A DNA stretch of 64,000 bases from an uncultured Oscillospiraceae bacterium (lineage in GTDB: Bacteria; Bacillota; Clostridia; Oscillospirales; Ruminococcaceae): positions 7,651-71,650 of the forward strand of contig CAJUMS010000001.1 of the NCBI GenBank assembly GCA_910587465.1. Reading direction: 5' to 3'. Positions 38,325-46,774 of this stretch are shown here, in pieces. Made by a program: the position numbers and the translations under genes. How positions within the stretch are numbered: position 1 is the first letter of the stretch; every line of letters begins with the position of its first letter. The notes beneath the pieces were generated by a model. The model had not been told where the DNA came from. It was given only the letters and a program-made list of their open reading frames with translations, and did no database searches.

Positions 38325-38401
38325 AAATTATTGTTTGTAGCAGTAACCCTCAAGTGTTGACGAGAGTTAAGTTATTTAGTTGCTCACATAAATTCTGATT
38401 T
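38325..38401 (-). repeat. 77-bp dispersed repeat, copy B
   Basis: Reverse complement of 20167-20243 with one difference. Read on the minus strand it ends about 60 bases before the small peptide gene, the same orientation relative to a downstream gene as copy A has to the response regulator. It also contains TTGAGG-17-TAATTT. Confidence 0.9.
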
Positions 38402-38525
38402 TACTTAATAAATATATGCAGATTTTCTTCAGCTTGACTGCAAAATTTAAACAGCCGTCTATAAATTCTCATCATGCGAAGCAAAAAATCTTTATCAAAT
38501 CTTTACCGAAAATATAAAAATATGC

Positions 38526-38554
38526 TTGATTTTATATCCGTTTTACGCTATAAT
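38526..38554 (+). promoter_or_regulatory. sigma-A promoter of the glycosyltransferase gene
   Basis: TTGATT (38526-38531), 17 bases, TATAAT (38549-38554), about 45 bases before the ATG. Confidence 0.8.
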
Positions 38555-38600
38555 AAAATTACACAATTAAATTCAACCATTTTTCAAAAGAGGTTTTGCT

Positions 38601-39941
38601 ATGAATGAAAATATGAGCGTATGTTTAATGAACGATTCGTTTCCGCCCGTTATCGACGGCGTGGCTAACGCGGTTATAAATTATGCGAATGTGATCTCGG
38701 GCGGGCTTGGTAAGGCTGTCGTCGTTACTCCCGAGTACCCCGGCGCCGTGGACGATTATCCGTTTGAGGTGGTGCGTTACCGCAGCATGAATATTACCGA
38801 AAAGCTTTGCGGATATCGTGCGGGGTATCCGTTTTCGAGCAGTAAGCTTGACGCGCTCGCCGCGGAGGAGTTCAACATTATCCACAGTCACTGCCCGTTC
38901 GCGTCTACGATGATGGCGAGAGTGCTGCGCGAAAAAACAAACGTGCCGATCGTGATGACCTATCACACAAAATTTGACATTGACATAAGGCGCGCGCTGC
39001 CGAACAAGCTTATGGCAGAGCAGGCGATAAAGTTCGTCATCAACAGCATCTCCGCATGCGACGAGGTGTGGACGGTAAGCCGCGGCGCGGGTGAAAATCT
39101 TCGCAATCTCGGCTACGAGGGCGATTTCGTGGTAATGGAAAACGGCGTCGACTTCCCGAAAGGCAGAGCCGACAAGGACGACGCGAAGGCGCTCCGTCAG
39201 GCTTACGATGTTCCCGAGGACACCATCCTGTTTATGTTTGTGGGCAGACTGCTGTGGTACAAGGGTATCCGCCTTATTCTGGACGCTTTGAAGATTGTTA
39301 ACGACAAGGGGCTGAATTTCCGAATGATGTTTGTCGGCGACGGCATGGACAGACAAGAAATGGAGGACTATGTAAAAGAGCTCAAGCTTTCGGATAAGTG
39401 CATTTTCACAGGCGCTGTTAGCGACCGCGAGGAGCTGCGCGTGTTTTATACGGCGGGTGAGATGTTCCTGTTCCCGTCCGAGTACGATACCAACGGCATA
39501 GTGGTTCGCGAGGCTGCCGCGTGCGGTGTGGGCTCGCTGCTGATAGAGGGAAGCTGCGCCGCCGAGGGCATTATCGACGGACGCACCGGTATACTCTCCG
39601 CCGCCGATTCTGCCGCTATTGCAAAGAAGCTGGAATTCGCCATCGGTCACCGTGAGGAGATACATCAGATCGGCGAGCACGCTATGAACGAGGTGTACAT
39701 ATCCTGGGAGACCTCCGTCAAGCGCGCATACGACCGCTACGGTACGGTCATCGAGCGCTGCATGAGCGGACAGTCACAACGCCGTGAAAGCGCCATTCAG
39801 GAGGAATTTTTCGTAATGCTCGACAACATCACCGACGACGTAATGCGTTTCCGCAGTATTCCCGCCGAGCTCAAGGAGTCACGCAGCAAGACACGCGAGC
39901 GTTGGCTAAAGATAAAGGAAAAACTGAAACGGGGCGAGTAA
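38601..39941 (+). CDS. GT4-family glycosyltransferase
   Basis: The 446-residue enzyme is a GT-B fold, GT4 glycosyltransferase. The N-terminal acceptor half opens SVCLMNDSFPPVIDGVANAV and has IIHSHCPFASTMMARVL. The C-terminal nucleotide-sugar half has FVGRLLWYKGIRLILDAL, the acidic FPSEYDTNGIVVREAAACG with the E-x7-E motif, and SLLIEGSCAAEGI. Related enzymes make glycolipids such as mono- and diglucosyl diacylglycerol or mannosyl lipids. It has its own promoter and a 69-residue gene 3 bases downstream. Substrate is inferred only from family. Confidence 0.92.
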   Translation: MNENMSVCLMNDSFPPVIDGVANAVINYANVISGGLGKAVVVTPEYPGAVDDYPFEVVRYRSMNITEKLCGYRAGYPFSSSKLDALAAEEFNIIHSHCPFASTMMARVLREKTNVPIVMTYHTKFDIDIRRALPNKLMAEQAIKFVINSISACDEVWTVSRGAGENLRNLGYEGDFVVMENGVDFPKGRADKDDAKALRQAYDVPEDTILFMFVGRLLWYKGIRLILDALKIVNDKGLNFRMMFVGDGMDRQEMEDYVKELKLSDKCIFTGAVSDREELRVFYTAGEMFLFPSEYDTNGIVVREAAACGVGSLLIEGSCAAEGIIDGRTGILSAADSAAIAKKLEFAIGHREEIHQIGEHAMNEVYISWETSVKRAYDRYGTVIERCMSGQSQRRESAIQEEFFVMLDNITDDVMRFRSIPAELKESRSKTRERWLKIKEKLKRGE

Positions 39942-39944
39942 CGT

Positions 39945-40154
39945 ATGAAGAAACATAAAAAAACGCTGCCGATACCCGAGGGTTTCTCGCAGCGCGATAT
40001 CAAGACGGAAAGCTCCGCCTGCACGGGCGAGAAAACCATAGGGTTTTACAGTGCCGCGGAGAAAAAGCTCGTATATGCGGAGCTGGTACGGAGCGAGGAC
40101 GATATAATAGCGTTTTATGAGAGGTACGGGCTGGAGTATACGGAGCGCTCATAA
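39945..40154 (+). CDS. small cytoplasmic protein, unknown
   Basis: A 69-residue basic-acidic protein starting three bases after the glycosyltransferase stop, so translationally coupled. Segments: KKHKKTLPIPEGFSQRDIKT, then KTIGFYSAAEKKLVYAELVR and EDDIIAFYERYG at the end. No signal peptide or TM helix. I do not recognise the family. Its last six bases overlap the convergent DNA-glycosylase gene. Role may be auxiliary to the glycosyltransferase (inference). Confidence 0.65.
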   Translation: MKKHKKTLPIPEGFSQRDIKTESSACTGEKTIGFYSAAEKKLVYAELVRSEDDIIAFYERYGLEYTERS

Positions 40155-40637
40155 GTACTCTGCGATCTGTTTGTATTCCTCGAGCATTTTCTCTTCCGAT
40201 ATGGTTCTGTTCGCGGGACTTGTCGAGGGTAGGCAGACGTCGGGCATCAGGTCGGCGAAGTGCTTTGCGTACAGCGCATGAGCCTTTTTTCCCGTCGTGA
40301 ACACCGCTCGTATCGGGCAATTGTCAATTATCCGCCGCAGGTCGTTCGGAACGGCGTTCTTTATCGAGCTGTCCTCCGCGCCGCTGATCTCGCAGCTCTC
40401 CAGCACGTCCCAGAGCGCTATGCCATAACTTAAACACAGCATTTTTCTCCCCTCGATATCCGAGGGGAGTTTTTCGTTAAGCACCGCGCAAATCATTTTC
40501 CAGAAGCGGTTTTGAGGATGCATATAGTAAAAACCCTGTTCACGCGACTTCGGCGAGGGGATGGTGCCGAGAATAAGCACACGCGAGCGCTCGTTAAAAA
40601 CGGGCGGGAATTCGTGCGTTACCCGATTAGAATTCAT
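40149..40637 (-). CDS. DNA glycosylase of the hypoxanthine/uracil-DNA glycosylase family
   Basis: Using the ATG at 40637 the protein is 162 residues; the in-frame TTG-type opening nine bases upstream is less likely. The sequence shows the UDG-superfamily motif 1 variant VLILGTIPSPKSREQGFYYM with HPQNRFWKMI, typical of DNA-deoxyinosine (hypoxanthine) glycosylases, and the C-terminal loop STSPANR. Such enzymes remove deaminated bases at the start of base-excision repair. It overlaps the Dabb gene stop by 11 bases. The family assignment is good; which base is preferred is less certain. Confidence 0.85.
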   Translation of the reverse strand: MNSNRVTHEFPPVFNERSRVLILGTIPSPKSREQGFYYMHPQNRFWKMICAVLNEKLPSDIEGRKMLCLSYGIALWDVLESCEISGAEDSSIKNAVPNDLRRIIDNCPIRAVFTTGKKAHALYAKHFADLMPDVCLPSTSPANRTISEEKMLEEYKQIAEYL

Positions 40638-40914
40638 AGTCCACACTCACCGACTGCGTGCGTATCGACTTGCAGAAGTTGGATACCTCAACGTGCAACG
40701 GATTTTTGCTATACGCTTTCAGCGCGTCGAGACTGTCAAATTCCGAGATCAATACCGCGTCAAAGCTGCGGTCGGAGGGGTTAATATTCACGCCGACCTC
40801 CATTGCGCGTATCTCGGGTATCTGCCCTTTAAGAGCGAGCAGGCGCTCTCGGAACAGCAGCATATTATCGTACTCGCCCTCTTTGAACTTCCACATCACT
40901 ACGTGCTTTATCAT
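40627..40914 (-). CDS. Dabb (dimeric alpha-beta barrel) domain protein
   Basis: The ATG at 40914, with GGAGG upstream, gives 95 residues; a longer opening into the GH95 gene is rejected. Sequence MIKHVVMWKFKEGEYDNMLL, EVGVNINPSDRSFDAVLISE and HVEVSNFCKSIRTQSVSVDY fit the stress-responsive Dabb family, small dimeric ferredoxin-like barrels that bind or modify small molecules. It lies 5 bases after GH95 and overlaps the DNA glycosylase, so the three genes form an operon. Confidence 0.85.
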   Translation of the reverse strand: MIKHVVMWKFKEGEYDNMLLFRERLLALKGQIPEIRAMEVGVNINPSDRSFDAVLISEFDSLDALKAYSKNPLHVEVSNFCKSIRTQSVSVDYEF

Positions 40915-40919
40915 ATTGA

Positions 40920-43196
40920 TCAGTCCTCCCGTTTCCATGATCCGCCGCCATTCTCTCCAAGCGACAGTTTTAATGCCTTCACGCCGTTTGTTATCGGGAA
41001 TGTTACCGTACATTCGCCGCCGTTTTTTGATGTAACGCTCAGCGACGTTACCGCGCCGTTCTCCCATTCCGCGTCAACGACGAAGCCGCCGCGTGCGCAC
41101 AAGCCCGTAAACGCTCCGCTCTGCCATTCGCTCGGAACGGCGGGCAATACGCGGATAACTCTCTCGTGGCTTTGCAGCAGCATTTCCGCGATACCCGCCG
41201 AGCCGCCGAAATTGCCGTCTATCTGAAACGGCGGGTGGAAGTCCCAGAGATTATCAAACGTGCAATCGCCGAGAAGTCCGCGGAGCAGCTTGTAGGAGCG
41301 TTCTCCATCGCCCGTCCTCGCCCACAAATTTAGTCTGTGCGCTCTTGCCCAACCCGTGGACTCGTCGCCGCGGTCGTTCATTGACATTATCGCCGCGTTC
41401 ATGGCTTCTGGAATTGCTGCGGTTATCCTCTTGCCGGGATACAAACCCATAAGGTGGGAGAGATGACGGTGATTTTTTTGTACCTGCGAGTGGTCAAAAT
41501 CGGGCTCGTCCTCCTCGAACCACTCTTTGAGCAAGCCCGTTTTGCCGACATGATACGGCTTGAGCTTGGGCAGCATTTCGCGAACCCTGTTCTGCAGCTC
41601 ACCGTCCTCGGAAAGCTCCCTTGACGCGGCAAGGAAGTCAATAAAAAGCTGCTCTATAAGGCTCTGCTCGTATGTGTTCCCGACGGTAACGGGACCGTGC
41701 TCGGGAGAATACGTCGGCGTTGAAACGAGTCTGTCCTGCTTTCCGTCGTAACGAAGCCACTGTGTGTAAAAGCGTACGCTCTCGCGCATTATCGGGAATA
41801 TCCTTTCGCGGAGCGTTTTAATGTCGCCCATGAACTCGTAATGCTCCCATATATTCTGCATAAGCCACGCGACCGCGGCGGTCGACCAGCCCCAATAAAA
41901 CTCCCACCCCGGAGCCGTCCACCCGAACGGCGAGCACTGAGTGTGCGCTGTCCAGCCGTTTTCGGGGTTGCTTTCATTCGAGACGATATTATAATATTCC
42001 GCCGCCGTTACGCGCCCCGGCTCGCGGAGGCTGTCAAGGAAGTCGATAAGCGGAATGGCGGTCTCGGCAAGATTTGTGTTGTACGCGCCCCAATAGTTCA
42101 TTTGCAGGTTGACGTTGATATGATAATCGCAGCACCATGGCGGCGTGTTGCTCTCGTTCCATACGCCCTGTAAATTCGCGGGAAGAGCTCCGTCACGGGA
42201 CGAGGATATCAATAAATAACGTCCATATTGGAAGTAGAGCGTTTCCAGACGGTTCATTGCGGTGCGGCTGCCGTTGCGGTAGGCGTCGAGCAGCTTATCG
42301 GCGGGCAGGTCGGCAAGCTCGTCGTTAATCTTCAGCGTTACGCGATCATACAGCGCGCAATAGTCGGCGTAATGCGTATTATAGAGCTGCTCCCACCCTT
42401 TTTCGACAGCTTTGTTAATAATTGGAACAGTTATTGTTTCAGGATCGATACCGCTGCGGTATGTAGGATATTTCATCTCGTAATCGGTCGCGGCGGTGAA
42501 ATAGATCACCGTCTCCGAGGAATCGTGCACGGAAATCCCCTCCGCAGAAATTTCAAGCCCGCCGTCCGTGACGACCTTGAAACGCGCGTCAAAGCGCATT
42601 CCGTTGTCCTCGACCGTGCCGTTGTACACTAATGTATCATCCTCCGCGAATATACGTGACGGGTGGGTTTTCTCCAATTTCAGCGTGAAACTGATCTTTT
42701 CACCACATGAAAACCGAAACGCTATGACCCTGTCGGGATAGCTCGCAAACGCCTCGCGCAAATAGCGAACTCCTCCGAGCGTGAATTCGCAGGAATACAA
42801 GGACTTGTCGAGGTCGAGCTTTCGGATATAGTCATCGGGCTCGCCGTCCGGGATGTCGAAGTCGAACACCGCGTCGCAGAGGAGCTGATAAGCTCCGAAA
42901 TCGCCGTCGCCCGTAAGTTCGGGGAGGAGCTTTACGGCGCTTTCGTAATCTCCCTCCGCGAGAAGATTTTGTACTTCGGCGACGTATTTGTAACGCTCCC
43001 GCTTATTGCCGCCGCGGTAGTCGGGGCGGTTTTTACAGGGTCCGCCCGCCCACAGGCTCTTTTCGTTCAGCACAATGCGCTCGCGGCGCACTCCGCCGAA
43101 CATTGACGCGCCGAGATAGCCGTTGCCTATCGGCAAACATTGGCTCTCCCAATTTATTATATCTCCCTGTTTGTCAAACCATATGATGCTGCTCAT
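40920..43196 (-). CDS. GH95 alpha-L-fucosidase-type enzyme
   Basis: The 758-residue protein is GH95: an N-terminal beta domain (GNGYLGASMFGG, NEKSLWAGGP) and an (alpha/alpha)6 barrel. The family's catalytic landmarks are visible: GVWNESNTPPWCCDYHINVN with QMNYW (the Asn pair), the acid region STPTYSPEHGPVTVG, and FQIDGNFGGSAGIAEMLLQS near the end. GH95 members cleave alpha-1,2-L-fucose or alpha-L-galactose from glycans such as mucins and plant xyloglucan. There is no signal peptide, so substrates must be imported. It is the first gene of the GH95-Dabb-glycosylase operon. Confidence 0.92.
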   Translation of the reverse strand: MSSIIWFDKQGDIINWESQCLPIGNGYLGASMFGGVRRERIVLNEKSLWAGGPCKNRPDYRGGNKRERYKYVAEVQNLLAEGDYESAVKLLPELTGDGDFGAYQLLCDAVFDFDIPDGEPDDYIRKLDLDKSLYSCEFTLGGVRYLREAFASYPDRVIAFRFSCGEKISFTLKLEKTHPSRIFAEDDTLVYNGTVEDNGMRFDARFKVVTDGGLEISAEGISVHDSSETVIYFTAATDYEMKYPTYRSGIDPETITVPIINKAVEKGWEQLYNTHYADYCALYDRVTLKINDELADLPADKLLDAYRNGSRTAMNRLETLYFQYGRYLLISSSRDGALPANLQGVWNESNTPPWCCDYHINVNLQMNYWGAYNTNLAETAIPLIDFLDSLREPGRVTAAEYYNIVSNESNPENGWTAHTQCSPFGWTAPGWEFYWGWSTAAVAWLMQNIWEHYEFMGDIKTLRERIFPIMRESVRFYTQWLRYDGKQDRLVSTPTYSPEHGPVTVGNTYEQSLIEQLFIDFLAASRELSEDGELQNRVREMLPKLKPYHVGKTGLLKEWFEEDEPDFDHSQVQKNHRHLSHLMGLYPGKRITAAIPEAMNAAIMSMNDRGDESTGWARAHRLNLWARTGDGERSYKLLRGLLGDCTFDNLWDFHPPFQIDGNFGGSAGIAEMLLQSHERVIRVLPAVPSEWQSGAFTGLCARGGFVVDAEWENGAVTSLSVTSKNGGECTVTFPITNGVKALKLSLGENGGGSWKRED

Positions 43197-43260
43197 AAGC
43201 TCTCCTTATTTGAATTTTTCGCTGTTGTGTATGCATATTTTTCCGTGCGCGGGTCGGTCA

Positions 43261-43790
43261 CTAACGAAAATCGCAATGGACATTTGACAGCGTATATCTC
43301 TGCTCCCTCATAAGAAAAATTACCACGCTCTCCGAAAAGCCCTCGTGCTCCTCGTATCGAATTTCCAAGGGAGCTAAATACGTTTTTAACACGTCCTCCG
43401 CGCTTGCACCGTCTGCATAGTGTACGTGAACGCCGAAAAAACACCTCCGCTTTGTGACCGTCTTCCATTTTGATAATCGGCTCTTTATACTCATCGAGGA
43501 GCTATTTCAGCTCATCCGTTATCGTGATCGTTCCCTTTTCGGCGATAGCGTCATAATCGGTATACTAATCCACTTTTCCGCCCGAGCGGACTATGACATA
43601 CGCAATAGCGTAAATGTCGTCTATCACGAAGTGACCCATAAGCCGCAGGCTTACCGCGCCTACGATTATCAGTAAACACGTCCACCCATATCGACGCGTG
43701 ATTTTTCCGCACGGGCTTGTAAACCTCCACCTCGTCGGTCATCGCGTTGTCGGTACAGCCTATCGCTTTTTTCAAATAATCGCACCTCAT
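43261..43790 (-). pseudogene. decayed anti-sigma-like membrane protein gene
   Basis: Read along the minus strand, an opening frame (YLKKAIGCTDNAMTDEVEVY, then KPVRKNHASIW) shifts near 43690 into a frame with a TM segment (TCLLIIVGAVSLRLMG, then DIYAIAYVIVRSGG). That frame meets a TAG after KVD, continues TDYDAIAEKGTITITDEL to a second TAG, then LLDEYKEPIIKMEDGHKAEV. It shifts again near 43440 to a frame ending LSNVHCDFR. The set matches one membrane anti-sigma gene of about 170 residues broken by at least two frameshifts and two stops. It follows the decayed sigma gene, as intact pairs do. Confidence 0.7.
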
Positions 43791-44060
43791 ATATTATGCC
43801 CCTCCATTATCAGAAACTTCTTCAATCTGTTGCGCCTGCGGCTGAGCAGGAACTTCACCTTGCTCTCACCAAACGAATAACGCCTTGCGATATCCGGTGC
43901 CTTGTCGAAGTACCAATAACGCCGCACGAACACGCACCTCGCGGCTGCCGAGAATGTTGTACGCGATACTCGCGCACAGTCCTCCGTACCGCTCCGCGGT
44001 CTCGCGGACCGTCTGTTCGCTGCGGTCGAAATATAAGCCGATAATGTCCTTGTCATCCAT
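43787..44060 (-). pseudogene. ECF sigma factor gene with an internal deletion
   Basis: The N-terminal frame reads MDDKDIIGLYFDRSEQTVRE and ERYGGLCASIAYNILGSRE, the start of ECF region 2. It then jumps out of frame into CVFVRRYWYFDKAPDIARRY and SFGESKVKFLLSRRRNRLKK, which is region 4. About 80-90 residues between the two regions are missing, so the gene has lost its centre and its frame. Both ends are paralogous to the intact sigma at 31.0-31.6 kb (MDDNEI..., NRYWYFYSTAEL). It is not functional as it stands. Confidence 0.85.
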
Positions 44061-44187
44061 TGCCGCCCCCCTCTCGTTAATTAAGTGCGGATTATAACTT
44101 ACGGGGCCGCGGGAAGGAATATAAAATATTCTGTATACATTATAATATATTTTTTCACAAAATGCAAGAAAAATTTTAATAAAGGTA

Positions 44188-44217
44188 TTGCGCCGACGTG
44201 TAATAATGTTGTATAAT
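44188..44217 (+). promoter_or_regulatory. sigma-A promoter of the dCMP deaminase-ksgA operon
   Basis: TTGCGC (44188-44193), 18 bases, TATAAT (44212-44217), 28 bases before the ATG. Confidence 0.65.
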
Positions 44218-44245
44218 GAAATAAGTAATATTTTTGGAGGTACAT

Positions 44246-44731
44246 ATGCGAGTTGACAAAACGAATTACTACCTTGACATAGCGCAGACGGTCGCGGAGC
44301 GCGGCACCTGCCTACGACGGAACTTCGGCGCGATAATCGTCAAGAACGACGAGATAATCTCGACCGGCTACAACGGCGCTCCGCGCGGGCGCAAAAACTG
44401 CTCCGACCGAGGGAACTGCCGCCGCGAAACGTTGGGCGTTCCGAAGGGACAACGCTACGAGCTGTGCCGTTCGGTTCACGCCGAGGCGAACTGCATAATC
44501 TCCGCGCCGCGCTCGGATATGCTCGGAGCGGAGCTGTATCTCGCGTGTCTCGATGCGAAAACGGGTGAGCTGTACGGCGCTGTCGAGCCATGCTCCATGT
44601 GCAAGCGAATGATAATCAATTCGGGTATTGAGCGCGTGACCGTGCGCACCGCCCCGAACGAGTTCAGAACGTTCCTTGTCAGCGACTGGGTGGATAACGA
44701 CGACAGTCTTGAGGAAAACGACGGGTACTGA
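44246..44731 (+). CDS. comEB: dCMP deaminase / ComEB-like
   Basis: The ATG at 44246 follows GGAGG at a normal distance; the start upstream includes part of the ribosome site and is rejected. The 161-residue zinc deaminase has SVHAEANCI (His78, Glu80) and EPCSMCKRMI (Cys116, Cys119). It converts dCMP to dUMP for thymidylate synthesis; in Bacillus the ComEB homologue also lies in the late competence locus. GYNGAPRGRKNC matches the dCMP-type substrate loop. It is followed at 3 bases by ksgA. Confidence 0.9.
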   Translation: MRVDKTNYYLDIAQTVAERGTCLRRNFGAIIVKNDEIISTGYNGAPRGRKNCSDRGNCRRETLGVPKGQRYELCRSVHAEANCIISAPRSDMLGAELYLACLDAKTGELYGAVEPCSMCKRMIINSGIERVTVRTAPNEFRTFLVSDWVDNDDSLEENDGY

Positions 44732-44733
44732 TA

Positions 44734-45594
44734 ATGGAGCTTACGAACATCGGAACTATACGGGATCTGTTCGCGCGACACGGATTTTCGTTCACTAAGT
44801 CGCTGGGACAGAATTTCCTGATAAACCCGTCCGTCTGCCCTAGGATCGCGGAGCTGGGACTTGAGGGCGCGGATGATCCCTCGGATATCTGCGCTATCGA
44901 GATCGGCACAGGCGTGGGAGTGCTCACGCGCGAGCTTGCAAAGCGCTACAAAAAGGTTGTTGCTGTCGAGATAGACGAAAAGCTGAAGCCGATCTTAGAG
45001 GAGACCCTTGCCGATTATGACAACGTCGAGGTTATATTCGCGGACGTTATGGAGACCGATCTCGCAGCGGTCATCGCGGAAAAGCTTGGCGGCGCGGAAA
45101 CTGCCGTATGCGCCAATCTGCCTTATTATATTACGTCGCCCGTTATTATGCGGGTGCTTGAAAACCGTCTGCCCATACGCTCGATGACGGTCATGGTGCA
45201 AAAGGAGGCAGCGGACAGGCTGTGCGCCCCCCCCGCGTCACGGGAGTGCGGCGCGGTGTCGTATGCCGTAAGGTATTACAGTGTGCCTAAGCTTATGTTC
45301 AAGGTCAACCGCGGCAGCTTTATGCCGTCGCCGAATGTTGACAGTGCTGTTATCCGAATGGAGATAGAGCAGCGGAACGAGCTCTCCGAGGCGGAAGAAA
45401 GGCTGCTGTTCCGCCTGATAAGATCAGGATTCTCGCAGCGCCGCAAGCAGCTTACCAATCCGCTCTCGGGGGAACTGCACAGAAGTAAGGGGGCGCTTTC
45501 CGCACTGTTCGCGGAGCTTGGGATAAAGACCACCGCGCGGGCGGAGGAACTTACTCTGGAGGACTATATTCGGCTGGCGCGGATTTTAAAATAA
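44734..45594 (+). CDS. ksgA: 16S rRNA dimethyladenosine transferase
   Basis: The 286-residue enzyme transfers four methyl groups from SAM to A1518 and A1519 of 16S rRNA, a late step in 30S assembly. The signature is complete: FSFTKSLGQNFLINPSVCPR, SAM loop AIEIGTGVGVLTREL, VVAVEIDEKLKPI, catalytic NLPYYITSPVIMRVL, and FKVNRGSFMPSPNVDSAVIR. Length is typical. It starts three bases after comEB, so translation is coupled. The TAAATTTCGATTTA motif starts six bases past its stop. Confidence 0.95.
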   Translation: MELTNIGTIRDLFARHGFSFTKSLGQNFLINPSVCPRIAELGLEGADDPSDICAIEIGTGVGVLTRELAKRYKKVVAVEIDEKLKPILEETLADYDNVEVIFADVMETDLAAVIAEKLGGAETAVCANLPYYITSPVIMRVLENRLPIRSMTVMVQKEAADRLCAPPASRECGAVSYAVRYYSVPKLMFKVNRGSFMPSPNVDSAVIRMEIEQRNELSEAEERLLFRLIRSGFSQRRKQLTNPLSGELHRSKGALSALFAELGIKTTARAEELTLEDYIRLARILK

Positions 45595-45599
45595 TTATG

Positions 45600-45614
45600 T
45601 AAATCGAAATTTAT
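45600..45614. repeat. dispersed TAAATTTCGATTTA-type motif, copy 5
   Basis: TAAATCGAAATTTAT right after the ksgA stop. Its complement reads ATAAATTTCGATTTAC, the same form as copy 1. Confidence 0.5.
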
Positions 45615-45692
45615 TTAGCAGAACGTTGATATGGATTTGTTTTTAGTTCTAGATGAATTCCCCTTCAAGAAAAGCAGAAAAGGACAATAACC

Positions 45693-46709
45693 ATGAACAT
45701 TTACGACTATTCGCCGCGTAAGCTGAGAAACTACTTTGAATATATCGGCGAGAACCCAGCCAAAGCTATGATCATCTACGACGGTATCTACCGCCGCGGA
45801 GTGAGGAGCTTTTCGGAATTCAACTTCGCCGAGCGCATTACCGAACGTCTGAACGCGGACTTTAACTTCGCACTGCCGAGGATAGTCGAAAAGCGCGAGT
45901 GCGAGGACGCGGCGAAGCTCCTGTTGGAGCTGTCCGACGGAGAATTCGTCGAGACTGTGCTCATGCGGCAGAGGTTCGGAAACTGTATCTGCGTATCCAC
46001 ACAGGTCGGCTGCAATATGGGCTGCAAGTTTTGTCAAAGCGGACTGCTGAAAAAGCGCCGCAGTCTCACCACCGCCGAAATAACGGGACAGGCACTCGCT
46101 ATCTCGGCGGTGTTTGATTGCCGTATCGACGGCGTATCAGTCATGGGTATCGGCGAGCCGTTCGACAACTTCGAGGCGGTTGCGGACTTCTGCGAGATCA
46201 TCACCGAGGACAAGGGTCTTGCGGTCGGCCGACGCCATGTCACGGTATCGACCTGCGGTGTCGTGCCGAAAATTTACGAGTACGCCGACCTGCCGCGTCC
46301 CTGCAATCTCGCGATAAGCCTGCACGCGCCCGACGACAGGCTTAGGAACGAGCTCATGCCCATAAACAAAGCCTACCCGATAGCCGAGGTAATGCGGGCA
46401 GCAGAGTATTTCTCCGATAAGACACACCGCCGCGTAACCCTCGAATATGTTATGCTCGAGGGTATAAACGACACGCCGACACACGCGGAACAGCTCGCGG
46501 CGCTTGTAGGCAAACGCGATTTTTATATCAATCTCATCCCGTACAATTCCACAGACAGCGGATATAAAAAATCAAGCCCCGAGACCGTTTCGGAGTTCTG
46601 CGCGGTGCTCAAGGAAAACGGCGTTATCGCGACAAAGCGCCGCGAGTTCGGCGCAAATTTGAACGCCGCATGCGGTCAGCTCCGCGCGGACTATATGGAA
46701 GAAAAATAA
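45693..46709 (+). CDS. rlmN: RlmN-type 23S rRNA/tRNA adenine C2 methyltransferase
   Basis: The 338-residue radical-SAM enzyme has the CX3CX2C cluster motif VGCNMGCKFCQSG (Cys107, 111, 114), MGIGEPFDNFEAV, HAPDDRLRNELMPINKAYPI and the C-terminal catalytic Cys in GANLNAACGQL. RlmN methylates A2503 of 23S rRNA and A37 of some tRNAs. A Cfr resistance relative shares the fold, but the C-terminal motif and size favour RlmN. It is a somewhat divergent version (MGIGEPF rather than MGMGEPL). Monocistronic, AGAAAAGGAC as ribosome site. Confidence 0.88.
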   Translation: MNIYDYSPRKLRNYFEYIGENPAKAMIIYDGIYRRGVRSFSEFNFAERITERLNADFNFALPRIVEKRECEDAAKLLLELSDGEFVETVLMRQRFGNCICVSTQVGCNMGCKFCQSGLLKKRRSLTTAEITGQALAISAVFDCRIDGVSVMGIGEPFDNFEAVADFCEIITEDKGLAVGRRHVTVSTCGVVPKIYEYADLPRPCNLAISLHAPDDRLRNELMPINKAYPIAEVMRAAEYFSDKTHRRVTLEYVMLEGINDTPTHAEQLAALVGKRDFYINLIPYNSTDSGYKKSSPETVSEFCAVLKENGVIATKRREFGANLNAACGQLRADYMEEK

Positions 46710-46725
46710 TCGGCGCGTTTTTATA

Positions 46726-46752
46726 TGCAACCTTTTCGTGTGTTTGATCGTG
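46726..46752 (+). promoter_or_regulatory. candidate ECF-type promoter
   Basis: TGCAAC (46726-46731), 17 bases, CGTG (46749-46752), directly upstream of an ECF sigma gene. The TGCAACCTTTT start and CGTG core resemble ECF promoters and match the spacing of the other two modules. Confidence 0.45.
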
Positions 46753-46774
46753 TTATTTACAGAGGTGATGATCA

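Noticed and set aside
41841..42632. Long open frames opposite GH95 and other large genes
   Set aside because: They are antisense shadows of GC-rich coding sequence without ribosome sites or recognisable domains.
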